This document shows positions 16,768 to 25,412 of a stretch of DNA of 64,000 nt, in pieces. The DNA comes from Piscinibacter caeni (GTDB taxonomy: Bacteria; Pseudomonadota; Gammaproteobacteria; Burkholderiales; Burkholderiaceae_C). Under the pieces are notes generated by a model. That model was not told the DNA's origin. It worked only from the letters and a program-made list of their open reading frames with translations, and ran no database searches. Position 1 is the stretch's first letter. Each line of letters opens with the position of its first letter. The stretch lies in contig KZ836105.1 of the NCBI GenBank assembly GCA_003265685.1, forward strand, positions 119,868 through 183,867, given 5' to 3'. A program made the translations under genes and the position numbers.

Positions 16768-19215
16768 TCAGGTCGCGTGGCGTGGCTGCGCCGCGAGCGC
16801 GCCGGCTTTCGCCTTGGGATTGAGCAGGAAGTGCGACAGCGCTGGGATGAGCACCAGCGCGCCGAGCATGTTCCACAGGAACATGAAGGTCAGCAGGATC
16901 CCCATGTCGGCCTGGAACTTGATGGGCGACCAGGCCCAGGTGATCACGCCCGCGGCCATCGTCAGCCCGACCAGCGCGACCACGCGGCCGGTGAAATCGA
17001 GCGAGCGCCGATAGGCCTCGGCCAGGGTTGCGCCGCGCCGCTGCATCGCGATCTGCACGCTCAGCAGGTAGAGCGCATAGTCGACGCCGACGCCGACGCC
17101 GACGGCGATCACCGGCAGCGTGGCCACCTTCAGGCCGATGCCGAGCCAGACCATCAGCGCCTTGCAAAGGATGGTGGTGATCACCAGCGGGATCATCGCG
17201 ACGACGGTGGCCGCGACGCTGCGGAAGGTCAGCAGGCACAGCAGCGCGGTGGCGCCGTAGACCGCGAGGTACATCTTGACGATGCCGCGCTCGACCTCGA
17301 TGTTCGTTGCCGCCTCGATGCCGGCGCTGCCGGCGGCCAGCAGGAAGATGGTCGGCGACTTGGCGTCGGGCGGCGAGTTGTAGCGGTTCGCGAACTCCTC
17401 GCTGACCTTCAGGACGCGTGCCAGCGTGTCGGCCTTATGGTCGGCCAGGTAGGCCACCAGCGGAGAGACCGAGCAGTCCTGGTTGGTGATGTCCGGCGTG
17501 GCGATCATCGCCGCCCCGACCGCCGCGTCGGTGATCGCCTGATCGCGGCTGATGGTCAGCCACTTGCCGCTGCCCTCGGCCAGGCCGGCGGTGAAGAAGC
17601 GCGTCGTCTGAGCCACCGAGCTGGTCGCCTGCACGCCGGGTGTCTGGCGCAGTTCGAGGGCCAGCCGGTCCATCATCTGCAGCGAGTCGTAGAGCCGGCA
17701 GCTGTCGGCCGCCGTCTTCATGATCACGACGAACTGGTCGCTCGACAGGCCGTAGTGATCGGTGACGTAGGCGTTGTCGCGGTTGTAGCGCGAGTCGGCG
17801 CGCAGCTCCGGCGCGCCCGGGTCTAGGTCGCCGATGCGCAATTCCAGCATCACCACCGAACTGACAAGCGCCAGCAGCGCGGCGGCACCGATCGCGATCA
17901 GCGCACCCTTGCGCTCGGTCAGGCGATCCAGCCCCTGCCACAGGCGCGCCAGCACACCGCGGCCATGGCGGGTGTCGCTGTCCTCGACCAGCGCGCGCCG
18001 GGCCGCGGCCGGGCTGACGCCGATGTAGGACAACGAGACCGGGATCAGCACCAGCTTCGTGAAGATCAGCACGCTGACGCCGATGCTGGTCGTGATGGCG
18101 AGGTCGCGAATGACCGGGATGTCGATGATGATGAGCACTGCGAAGCCGACGATGTTGGTCAGCAGCGCTGTCAGCCCGGCCATGAACAGGCGCCGGAACG
18201 TGTAGCGGGCCGCAACGTACTTGTGCGTGCCGCGGCCGACGTCCTGCAGGATGCCGTTCATCTTCTGCGCGCCGTGCGACAAGCCGATCGCAAAGATCAG
18301 GAACGGCACCAGGATCGAGTAGGGGTCGAGCTCGTAGCCGAGCAGCTGCATCAGGCCGAGCAGCCAGACCACGCCGGCCACCGCAACGCTCACCAGCAGC
18401 GCGGTGCTTCGGACGCAGCGCGTGTAGAAGAACACGAACACCGCAGCCACCAGCACCGAGGCGCCGAAGAACAGCATCACCTGGTACAGACCGGCGATCA
18501 GATCGCCGACGATCTTGCCGAAGCCGACGATGTGCACGCCGACCTTGTCGCTCTCGAAGCTGCGGATCTTCTCCTCCAACGCACGAGAGAAGGCGCCATA
18601 GTTGAGCGGCTTGCGCGTGTTCGGATCGATCTCGAGCAGCGGCGCGACGATCATCGTCGACTTCAGGTCGTTGGCGACCAGGCTGCCGATGATCCCGGCG
18701 CGACCGATGTTGGCCTTGAGCTTCTCTACCGACTCCTGCGAACCGCTGTAGTCCTGCGGCATCACCGGGCCGCCGCTGATGCCCTCCTCGGTTACCTGGC
18801 GCCAGCGTACGATCGGCATCCAAAGCGACTTCATCCACGAGCGGTCGACACCGGGGATCAGGTACAGCGTGTCGTTGAGCTTGCGCAGCGTCTCGAGAAA
18901 CGCCGGGTCATAGATGTCGCCGCTCTTGTTCTCGACGACGATCCGGATCGTGTTGCCGAGACCGGGCAGCTCCTTGCGGTTGTCCAGGTAGTTCTTGATG
19001 TAGGGACTGGACGTCGGAATCATCCGGTCGAAGCTCGCGTTGACGTCGAGCCTCAACGCGAAGAAGCCGAGCACCAGCGTCGCCAGCAGGCACAGCAGCA
19101 GCACCGGCACGCGGTTGTTGAAGATCACCCGCTCGGCGAGGTTGCCGGAGCGGACGTCGAAGTCCGCCAGGTCGGGAACCACCGGCATGCCGGTATGTTC
19201 GACAGGTCCGCTCAC
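16768..19215 (-). CDS. MMPL/RND superfamily exporter
   Basis: About 815 residues with two copies of a transmembrane block, each preceded by a large periplasmic loop, as in HpnN/MMPL proteins. The first TM is near 35-52; clusters IIIDIPVIRDLAITTSIGVSVL and VIAVGVGVGVDYALYLL are membrane helices with the Asp-containing RND motif. GTG at 19215 has AAGGA six bases upstream; the ATG two codons earlier has no spacing from it. It is linked to YCF48, DUF1329 and DUF1302 genes, a set recurrent in proteobacteria that handle hydrophobic compounds. Export or envelope transport of a lipid-like substrate is inferred. Confidence 0.9.
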   Translation of the reverse strand: MSGPVEHTGMPVVPDLADFDVRSGNLAERVIFNNRVPVLLLCLLATLVLGFFALRLDVNASFDRMIPTSSPYIKNYLDNRKELPGLGNTIRIVVENKSGDIYDPAFLETLRKLNDTLYLIPGVDRSWMKSLWMPIVRWRQVTEEGISGGPVMPQDYSGSQESVEKLKANIGRAGIIGSLVANDLKSTMIVAPLLEIDPNTRKPLNYGAFSRALEEKIRSFESDKVGVHIVGFGKIVGDLIAGLYQVMLFFGASVLVAAVFVFFYTRCVRSTALLVSVAVAGVVWLLGLMQLLGYELDPYSILVPFLIFAIGLSHGAQKMNGILQDVGRGTHKYVAARYTFRRLFMAGLTALLTNIVGFAVLIIIDIPVIRDLAITTSIGVSVLIFTKLVLIPVSLSYIGVSPAAARRALVEDSDTRHGRGVLARLWQGLDRLTERKGALIAIGAAALLALVSSVVMLELRIGDLDPGAPELRADSRYNRDNAYVTDHYGLSSDQFVVIMKTAADSCRLYDSLQMMDRLALELRQTPGVQATSSVAQTTRFFTAGLAEGSGKWLTISRDQAITDAAVGAAMIATPDITNQDCSVSPLVAYLADHKADTLARVLKVSEEFANRYNSPPDAKSPTIFLLAAGSAGIEAATNIEVERGIVKMYLAVYGATALLCLLTFRSVAATVVAMIPLVITTILCKALMVWLGIGLKVATLPVIAVGVGVGVDYALYLLSVQIAMQRRGATLAEAYRRSLDFTGRVVALVGLTMAAGVITWAWSPIKFQADMGILLTFMFLWNMLGALVLIPALSHFLLNPKAKAGALAAQPRHAT

Positions 19216-19228
19216 GGTCATTCCTTGG

Positions 19229-20335
19229 TCATTGCAACGGGCGCCCGGCCAGTTCGATCAGGCGCACGCCGTTGATCTGGGCGAAGACCAGCCCCTTGCT
19301 GCCGGCGCTCGCCGCGCCGAGCACTTCGGTCGTGAACGGCACCTGCATCGGCTGCGCCTTCAGGTCCGTGCCGTTCAGCGCCAGCACGTGCCCGGCTTGC
19401 GAAACCAGCAGCAGCCGGCCATCGCCGGCATCCACCGCCGCGACGATGTGGGCCTCGATGCCGGTCTCGACCTTGCCCCACTGGCGCCCGTCGTCGCGGC
19501 TCAGGTAGGCGTTGCCGCGCAGCCCGTAGGCCACCAGGCGCCCCGGCGCGGTGTCAATGCCGAAGAAGGTTCCGTTGTACGGCGTCGCGACCTTCACGAG
19601 CCGGCCTTGCTGCCGATCCAGCTTCAGCACCAGCCCCTGCTCGCCGACGACGAAGACCTGCTTGCCGAAGGCGGAGACGCCGTACAGGTGGAATCGTTTG
19701 TCGTTGTCCGCGTGCTCGATCCAGGGTTCCCAGGTCTTGCCGCCGTCGTTCGTGTGCAGGATCAGGCCGAAGGAGCCGACCAGCAGGCCTTCGCCACCCT
19801 CGCCGAACCAGAGGTCCAGGAACGGGGACGGCAGGACGTCGGGGGTCGCGGATTGAGCGATGGACCGCTCCAGCTCTTTCAGTACCGCCGTGGCCGAAGG
19901 GTTGCCCGCGGCCGCGCGCTGGGCATAGGTCGATTGCAGCAGCTTGAGCACCGAGCGCCCGTCGAGCATGCGCTCCCAGGTGACGCCGCCGTCGGTCGAA
20001 CGCAGAGCCACCGCATCGTGCCCGACTGCCCAGACGGTGCGATCGTCGACGAACCTGACCGACACGAGGTCTGCGCTCGCGGGCGCAGCGACCTGCTTCC
20101 AGGTGCTGCCGCTGTCGACGGACAGCAGGATCAGCCCCGCCGGCCCGACACCGATCAGGCGGTCGCCGCGCCGCGCAAGGCTGCTCACCATCCCCTGCCG
20201 CGCCTGATCCGTCAGTGCAGGCGGCGTGTCGAGCACGTCCGGCAGCCGCTCGCGACGCCCGTCGCCGGCGACGGCCGCCGTCAGGACGACGGCCGTCGCC
20301 AGCGCCCAGGTCGACACGCGCAGTCGGCGGAACAC
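19229..20335 (-). CDS. YCF48/BNR-repeat exported protein
   Basis: 368 residues with an N-terminal signal peptide (FRRLRVSTWALATAVVLTAA, cut near AVAG-DG). The mature part is a beta-propeller of photosystem-II-stability-factor-like repeats containing Asp-box segments SVDSGSTW, STDGGVTW and TNDGGKTW. GTG at 20335 with AGGAG eight bases upstream is chosen; the much longer open frame upstream runs antisense-like through DUF1329. Located in the periplasm or outer envelope, it probably helps the linked exporter or barrel. Confidence 0.88.
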   Translation of the reverse strand: MFRRLRVSTWALATAVVLTAAVAGDGRRERLPDVLDTPPALTDQARQGMVSSLARRGDRLIGVGPAGLILLSVDSGSTWKQVAAPASADLVSVRFVDDRTVWAVGHDAVALRSTDGGVTWERMLDGRSVLKLLQSTYAQRAAAGNPSATAVLKELERSIAQSATPDVLPSPFLDLWFGEGGEGLLVGSFGLILHTNDGGKTWEPWIEHADNDKRFHLYGVSAFGKQVFVVGEQGLVLKLDRQQGRLVKVATPYNGTFFGIDTAPGRLVAYGLRGNAYLSRDDGRQWGKVETGIEAHIVAAVDAGDGRLLLVSQAGHVLALNGTDLKAQPMQVPFTTEVLGAASAGSKGLVFAQINGVRLIELAGRPLQ

Positions 20336-20364
20336 GATGCAGGCTCCTGCGCGCTGCGCCGCGG

Positions 20365-21738
20365 TCAGCGCGCCGTCTCGCGAGTCACGATCGACTCGGG
20401 ATTCAGCTCGCGCTCGGTCTGCGCCTTGGACGTGATCAGGTAGCCGCCGATGTACACGTCGTTGAAGTAACCGTACTGGCCCTTGTTGAAGTCGTAGATC
20501 ACGTTGCGCGTCGACCACGGCAGGGTCTTGTCGTACATCTGCACCATGCCGTTGAAGATCGAACGGTACAACTGCCCGTTCTGGTCGAAGGCGTCGTACA
20601 GGCCGGCGCCGGTCAGGTCCTCGTCGAAGTAGTAGTTGCGCTTCGAGTAGGCGTGGCGCTGGCCGGCCTTGAGCGTTGCCTCGATCACGTAGACGCGATG
20701 CAGCTCCCAGCGATGGCAGGCCGGATTGGCGAACTTCGGCTTCAGTGCCAGTTCCACCGTCGGGCAGTCGAAGGTTCCCTTGTACTCGTTGTAGGGAAGG
20801 AACATCTCCTTCTTGCCGACGAGCTTGTAGTCGAACCGATCCAGCTTGCCGGAAACGATGAACAGTTCGTCGAACAGCGTCAGACCGCCCTGGCTTGCCA
20901 CCGGTGTGTCGTACGAGAACTCGGGCGACATGCGGATGCGCCGCTGCCCGGGCGTGTAGCTCCAGGCCTTGCGCGGTTGTTCGACGGGATCGATGAAGTC
21001 GGTCAGCCCGGTCACGCCGCCGGCCAGCCGTGCCGGCGCCTTCGTCACCGAGTAGACGCGCCAGGCCATGTTCGGATCGCGGTCGGCCAGATCGGTCTGG
21101 AACCACACCGGATCGGTCATCGTCGCCTGCTCGGACGTCATCGTCGGCTTGCCCGCGGTGTCGACCACCCACGAACGCGAGGCCGTCGTCGTGATGGCCG
21201 TCTCGCCCTGGTAGCGCATGACCTGGTTCCACACCGCCTCGAGACCGTTCTTCGGCATCGGGAACGGCAGTCCGCCACGGCAGGCCTTGTCGAGCCCGAT
21301 GCCGTCACGCGTGGTCTTGCAGGCCGTGGCGTTGCGCACCGTGGCCTTGATCACCTTCTCCGGGTAAGCCGCCGTGCGGTGGGTCGGATAGACGTCGAGG
21401 TAGTAGTCCGGGTAGGTCTTCAGCAGGTGCTTCTGGCCCTCGCTGAGCTTGTCGGCGTACTGCTGCATGTTCTTGCCGTCGATCCGGAACAGAGGCTTCT
21501 CGTCCTTGAAAGGATCGGCCCACTTGCCGGTGTCTGGCTTGAAACCCGCCGGCGCCATCGCCGCCGTGAGGCCGCCCGTGTAGGCAGGGATCGTGCCTTC
21601 GGCATTGCCGGCCTTGGTGGCGCCGAACTCGGTCAGCGTCGTGCCGAGTTGCTTGGCCTCGTCGGCGGACACCCCGGCCAGCACCGGGGCCGTGAGGGCG
21701 GCGAGAACCGCCGCGCTGAACGTCTTCTGCATGTTCAT
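20365..21738 (-). CDS. DUF1329 exported protein (LolB-like fold)
   Basis: 457 residues with signal peptide MNMQKTFSAAVLAALTAPVLA. The mature domain has the hallmarks of DUF1329: repeated Tyr/Trp-rich strands, WELHRVYVIEATLKAG and KRNYYFDEDLTGAGLYDAFD near the C terminus. Structural relatives bind lipoproteins or hydrophobic ligands in the periplasm. GGAGA precedes the ATG. It is directly downstream of the DUF1302 gene, its normal partner. Confidence 0.93.
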   Translation of the reverse strand: MNMQKTFSAAVLAALTAPVLAGVSADEAKQLGTTLTEFGATKAGNAEGTIPAYTGGLTAAMAPAGFKPDTGKWADPFKDEKPLFRIDGKNMQQYADKLSEGQKHLLKTYPDYYLDVYPTHRTAAYPEKVIKATVRNATACKTTRDGIGLDKACRGGLPFPMPKNGLEAVWNQVMRYQGETAITTTASRSWVVDTAGKPTMTSEQATMTDPVWFQTDLADRDPNMAWRVYSVTKAPARLAGGVTGLTDFIDPVEQPRKAWSYTPGQRRIRMSPEFSYDTPVASQGGLTLFDELFIVSGKLDRFDYKLVGKKEMFLPYNEYKGTFDCPTVELALKPKFANPACHRWELHRVYVIEATLKAGQRHAYSKRNYYFDEDLTGAGLYDAFDQNGQLYRSIFNGMVQMYDKTLPWSTRNVIYDFNKGQYGYFNDVYIGGYLITSKAQTERELNPESIVTRETAR

Positions 21739-21764
21739 GAATGGGTCTCCGAGAGTCGTTGTGG

Positions 21765-23489
21765 TCAGAACGCGGTCCGGTAGGTGAACACCAGCCAGCC
21801 ACGATCGGTCGAGCCGAGGCTGCCGCCAGACGCGCCGCCGCCGATGAGCGGTGTGACCCCGTTGGCGTTGGCCGGGCCGTACTTGCTCGGCGCGCGCAGA
21901 TCCGAATAGCGCAGCGAGAACTCGTGCCTGGCCTGGTAGATCATGTTGGCACCGATCGACCAGACCAGCAGTTTCTCGAAGCCGCCGCTACCGCTCGGGG
22001 CAACGCCCTTGATACCGTAGTTGATCGACATAGGCACCGTCAGGTCCCAGGACGGCAGGATGCCAAGATACTGCGGCGCGAAGTTGACTGCCATCTGGTA
22101 GAAGTCCTTGGACGAACAGCCGTCGGACTCGTCGCCGGGCTGGGCGGTCGCGCCGCTCGTGCCGGTCCTGACGCAGGCCGCCGTGCCTACGCCCTTGTAG
22201 AGCTGCTCGTTGGCCGTCACCTTCTGCAGGTGGCTGTATGCGAACTCGGCGGCGACGCTGCCGGTGTCCCAGAGGGCCGTCTTCGGCAGCAGGTACACCC
22301 CGTTCGCGACCGCATGCAGGGTGTTGCCGCGCGCACCGGTGTCGAGGTTGGTCGACACATAGCTGCCGACGGTGTTCAGTGCGGCATTCTTGCGGTAGGA
22401 CAGCTCGGCGCCGAAGCTCACGGGCCCGATTCCCCGCGCCAGGCTCAAGCCGATCAGCTTGACGTCCTGCGGATAGACGAAGCGGAAGGTGGCCGGCACG
22501 GTCGTGGCCGGGTTGCCGGGCACGAGTTGAGTGAAGCTGCGGAACTGGATGCCGTTCTCGGGGTTGTAGTCGTTGAACTTGCGGTAGTACAGGCCGACTG
22601 TCGAGTCGATGGCGGCCACGTTCAGGCGCGCACTCAGGCCCCAGTTGCCGGCATCCTTCGGCTTCACCGGCGCTACATTGGCCGCAGCGAAACCCGCCGC
22701 GATGTTCAGCCGGTCGACGTTCGGTGCGGTGTCGGACCCCGACAGGTAGGTGCCGCCATTCGGTGCGCGGGTCTCCTTCCACTCGAGGAAGTACTGACCG
22801 GCGAGCGTCAGATCACTCGTGACCTGCGCCTTGAACGAGAGCTGGTTCAGCGGCAGGAACACTTCCTTGGTCTCGATGCCGGGGCTCGACACCGCCTTCT
22901 GCCCGTCGATCGGCGCTTGCGAGTAGGAGATCGCGTGCGCGCCGATCAGCAGACCCTCGCCCCAGACGATTGCATGCCGGCCGAGCTTGACGTTGACCGG
23001 GACCTCGCCGAGGTTGAAGTTGGCCCAGGCGAACGCGTCGAGGAACTCGGCCGACGGTCCGTTGACGTAGCGCTTGACCTTCGCGTTGTACTCGTTGTTG
23101 AAGTAGCTGGTCACGCCGCCGGCCGGGGCGGTCAGGGTACGATCCTGGTAGGCGTGGTCGTACCAGGCGGTGGCGCTGATCCGGGCGCCGAACCGGCTCT
23201 TGTAGCTCAGGTCGAATTCGCTGAGCAGGTCGAAGCGGTTGGTGACGATGTCGTGCTTGCTGAACTTCGCGTCCGACTCGTCGTACGGGTTGCCGGCCAG
23301 AATGCGCGCATCCTGTCCCTCCATGCGCACGCCGAGGTTGTAGCGCACGGTGTTGTCCCAGCGCACCTTCAGATCCGGATTGCCAACGTCGACCTCCATG
23401 CCCACGGCCACGCCGCACCACAGGGACAGGGCGACCGCGATGGCATGCAGACGAAACGTCGTCGCTTGGTCTTCGTTCCGATCACTCAT
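21765..23489 (-). CDS. DUF1302 outer-membrane beta-barrel protein
   Basis: 574 residues with a signal peptide ending near CGVAVG-ME. Amphipathic strands run throughout and the protein ends STDRGWLVFTYRTAF, with a terminal Phe as expected for BAM-inserted barrels. Conserved DUF1302 segments LKVRWDNTVRYNLGVRM and KLGRHAIVWGEGLL are seen. GGAGA lies six bases before the ATG. First gene of the four-gene envelope unit; probably the outer-membrane entry or exit for the hydrophobic substrate. Confidence 0.93.
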   Translation of the reverse strand: MSDRNEDQATTFRLHAIAVALSLWCGVAVGMEVDVGNPDLKVRWDNTVRYNLGVRMEGQDARILAGNPYDESDAKFSKHDIVTNRFDLLSEFDLSYKSRFGARISATAWYDHAYQDRTLTAPAGGVTSYFNNEYNAKVKRYVNGPSAEFLDAFAWANFNLGEVPVNVKLGRHAIVWGEGLLIGAHAISYSQAPIDGQKAVSSPGIETKEVFLPLNQLSFKAQVTSDLTLAGQYFLEWKETRAPNGGTYLSGSDTAPNVDRLNIAAGFAAANVAPVKPKDAGNWGLSARLNVAAIDSTVGLYYRKFNDYNPENGIQFRSFTQLVPGNPATTVPATFRFVYPQDVKLIGLSLARGIGPVSFGAELSYRKNAALNTVGSYVSTNLDTGARGNTLHAVANGVYLLPKTALWDTGSVAAEFAYSHLQKVTANEQLYKGVGTAACVRTGTSGATAQPGDESDGCSSKDFYQMAVNFAPQYLGILPSWDLTVPMSINYGIKGVAPSGSGGFEKLLVWSIGANMIYQARHEFSLRYSDLRAPSKYGPANANGVTPLIGGGASGGSLGSTDRGWLVFTYRTAF

Positions 23490-24119
23490 TGGCAGTCTCC
23501 ATCCATACGTCGAAATCGTTCTGGTATGACGCCGGACGTCGTCCGGGGCCGCCTGCAGGGTTCGCGCTCGGCGAATTCTGCATTGCGATGCCGATTCTAG
23601 GTACAGAATTTAGACAGAAGGCGAGTGTTTGTACCTATTTGCCGCGCAGAGGGTCCCGCTTAGCGCGGCAGAAGAGCCTCGACAAGGAGCTGCTACACCC
23701 GAGCAGCTGCATGGTCTTTATGTTTGGACCGGATATCCTGAACATGTCCAGCTTCTGTTCGTGTGGAAGGCTGCCTGTACGAAACAAGCCGACTGCATGG
23801 ACGCGAGCTTGTCCCATTGGAGAAGCAAGCACCGGCACGGCGGGCTGCCAGTTGCTGTCCGGCGCCGCTAGTTCGCGTGCGGTCGTCGCCGAATCACGTC
23901 TTCAGACGACCAACGTGGTCCTGAACTGCCCGATCGTGCACCGCGGTTCACGCGGCAGCCTCGACGGTGTGTCCGTGCCAAGGCCCGCGCGTTGAGTCTC
24001 GAGCGAGGGATGGCAGCGTGACAGACCCTCTGGAGGAACTTCGTTCCAATCGGATGCTGGCAAGGGATGGCGGAAGCTGCGCCGTGAATGGGAGACTCTC
24101 TCGACCAAAGTCACGCGGC
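23490..24119. other. Gene-free junction between catabolic region and island
   Basis: No credible gene is seen. Part of it (about 23590-23870) is visibly less G/C-rich than its surroundings, with frequent stops in all frames. It holds the promoter region of the DUF1302 unit and the paired TAGGTACA repeats at 23598-23637. It probably contains the left boundary of the island, but no direct repeat or tRNA marking it was found. Confidence 0.5.
23598..23637. promoter_or_regulatory. Widely spaced inverted repeat upstream of the DUF1302 operon
   Basis: TAGGTACA (23598-23605) and TGTACCTA (23630-23637) are perfect 8-bp inverted copies whose centres are 32 bp apart, about three helical turns. The left copy is nested in a further inverted repeat, ATTCT-AGGTAC-AGAAT (23594-23609). 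A dimer or tetramer bound at both sites could control the envelope operon 110 bases downstream. Confidence 0.4.
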
Positions 24120-24659
24120 TCAGCTGCTCGGGCGGCACCGGCTGCGGTGGGGGCATGTCGCGCATACACCGGTCGTAGCCGGGTAGTTGGGCGACTCTGC
24201 GCCTACCAGAACGGCGTCGCGTCGCGCAGCAAGGTTCAAAACGGCCCGGGGCGACAACAGAGTGACTCGATACACGGTTCGCCGTCCTGCAGCCTCGACG
24301 ACAACCCACGCGATGCGAGCCACCGGCTCCCCCGTCTCTCCCGCAAGGGCAACGCGCTGCGCCGACAGTTCGATGATGTCCGACGGATGGACCCTTTCGA
24401 CCTGTCGCGTCTTGAGTTCGACGAGGACGATCAGCCCTTTGCGCCCTCGGTACGCGCGATCCACGCGGGCTATCACCGGCCTGTCGTCACCCGACCTGAA
24501 CGTCTGCTCCGAGTAGGCGAGCGTGTGAGCCTTCAACGCCTCGGGCATCCATTGATCCACCTTCACGGAGCGTCGACGAACAGTGCGTGCCGCAGCCCAG
24601 GCCGCTATCACGCAGGCGATACAACCGGCAAGAAGAAGCCATAGCTCAGCCGCTGGCAT
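24120..24659 (-). CDS. Membrane-anchored PD-(D/E)XK nuclease-like protein with C-terminal Cys cluster
   Basis: 179 residues. A single transmembrane helix (about 4-26) is followed by a RecB/Cas4-like core: D67, E81-L-K83 and Q101 match the D...E-x-K...Q nuclease motifs. The C terminus carries C166-A-T-C169-P-H-R-S-R-C175, the spacing of the three C-terminal Fe-S cysteines in Cas4/Dna2-type nucleases. The fourth, N-terminal Cys is missing here but present in the neighbouring gene product. ATG at 24659 has AGGAGG six bases upstream; it overlaps the upstream gene by 14 bases. Role on DNA is inferred from motifs only. Confidence 0.7.
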   Translation of the reverse strand: MPAAELWLLLAGCIACVIAAWAAARTVRRRSVKVDQWMPEALKAHTLAYSEQTFRSGDDRPVIARVDRAYRGRKGLIVLVELKTRQVERVHPSDIIELSAQRVALAGETGEPVARIAWVVVEAAGRRTVYRVTLLSPRAVLNLAARRDAVLVGAESPNYPATTGVCATCPHRSRCRPSS

Positions 24660-25107
24660 GGCTTCCCTCCTGATTGGCGAGCAGACTAGTGGCAAGCCAA
24701 ACCAACGGCCTCATCGCTGCCTTTGCCGCGGACCGCGTCGCCGGCCATCTCTGCATTGCCCGGCACACGGTCGGCGCCAATCGGTAGTAGGCAAGGATCA
24801 GGCACCGTCCTGCACGCGTGGGTCGAAGGTACCGATCTCGGAAGCGCCTCAGGACTTGTGTCTCCTGGCCTTCACCAAAGACATGCGTGGCAATGAAGCA
24901 GCGTCCTCTTCGCGCTGCTTCAGACTCGCTTTCAGACGCGAACTGCCGATGCGCCCGCAGCCCGCGCCGCAGAGCCGCTCTCTGCTCGGGTGTCGGCCGC
25001 TTTCCCTCAAGGTGCTCGAACACGACCAGCCGCTCGCAGACCCCCATCTGCGACAACGCCGAAGCGCTGACCGCGCGCTTCGTCTTGCGCGCGCGCCGGC
25101 GCCGCAT
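24646..25107 (-). CDS. CFI-box protein with Cas4-like N-terminal Cys/His motif
   Basis: 153 residues. The N-terminal part has SALSQMGVC24ERLVVFE and R-G49-L-R-A-H53, resembling the N-terminal Cys and G-x3-H motif of Cas4-type nucleases. The second half carries the CFI-box (C70-F-I-A-T...F-R-D...L-R-P-T-R-A-G-R...YYRLAP), a C-terminal module found on varied proteins. GGAGG is five bases before the ATG; start and upstream stop overlap as TGATG. It has neither nuclease core nor membrane helix, so it may complement the adjacent nuclease-like protein. Confidence 0.7.
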   Translation of the reverse strand: MRRRRARKTKRAVSASALSQMGVCERLVVFEHLEGKRPTPEQRAALRRGLRAHRQFASESESEAARRGRCFIATHVFGEGQETQVLRRFRDRYLRPTRAGRCLILAYYRLAPTVCRAMQRWPATRSAAKAAMRPLVWLATSLLANQEGSHASG

Positions 25108-25412
25108 CAGTCCTCCACTCCACTGTTGCTGACCTCGAACGCCTGGCTGGTCTGGCGCGCCACAGCTGGGTCCACGCCGACATGCGGCAGCGCCCTTGGC
25201 GCAGCCGTCATCGGCGCCGGCGCCGCAACGGTCATGCCGAGATGCCACTGCTGCGCCAGCAGACCTTCATGGGCGAGGAACCGCAGCCGGTTGACCCGCT
25301 TCGGTCCCTTGTTGAATCGCATCAGGTCGTCGAACAGCCTCGGGTTGTCGTCGCGCGACAGCTCGAAAAGCAGCCTGACGCTGTGATCCAGCTTCGTGTC
25401 GACCGCACTCAT
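25107..25412 (-). CDS. StbB-like small protein partner of ParM
   Basis: 101 residues, Arg/Leu-rich N-terminal half (LDHSVRLLFELSRDDNPRLFDDLMRF) that could form a helical DNA-binding or oligomerising domain, then an Ala/Pro-rich tail. The start overlaps the stop of the actin-like gene (ATGA). In plasmid segregation operons the gene after parM/stbA encodes the centromere-binding adaptor (ParR/StbB); position is the main evidence, since sequence similarity cannot be judged here. Confidence 0.6.
   Translation of the reverse strand: MSAVDTKLDHSVRLLFELSRDDNPRLFDDLMRFNKGPKRVNRLRFLAHEGLLAQQWHLGMTVAAPAPMTAAPRALPHVGVDPAVARQTSQAFEVSNSGVED

Noticed and set aside
20336..21232. Long frame upstream of the YCF48 gene
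   Set aside because: It overlaps the DUF1329 gene in another frame; a signal peptide and ribosome site define the GTG at 20335.
23489..23995. 168-codon plus-strand frame at the island junction
   Set aside because: Begins antisense to the DUF1302 start, no ribosome site, no recognisable domain.
24120..25107. CRISPR-associated locus
   Set aside because: Cas4-like motifs only; no cas1, cas2, effector genes or repeat-spacer array were found in the window.
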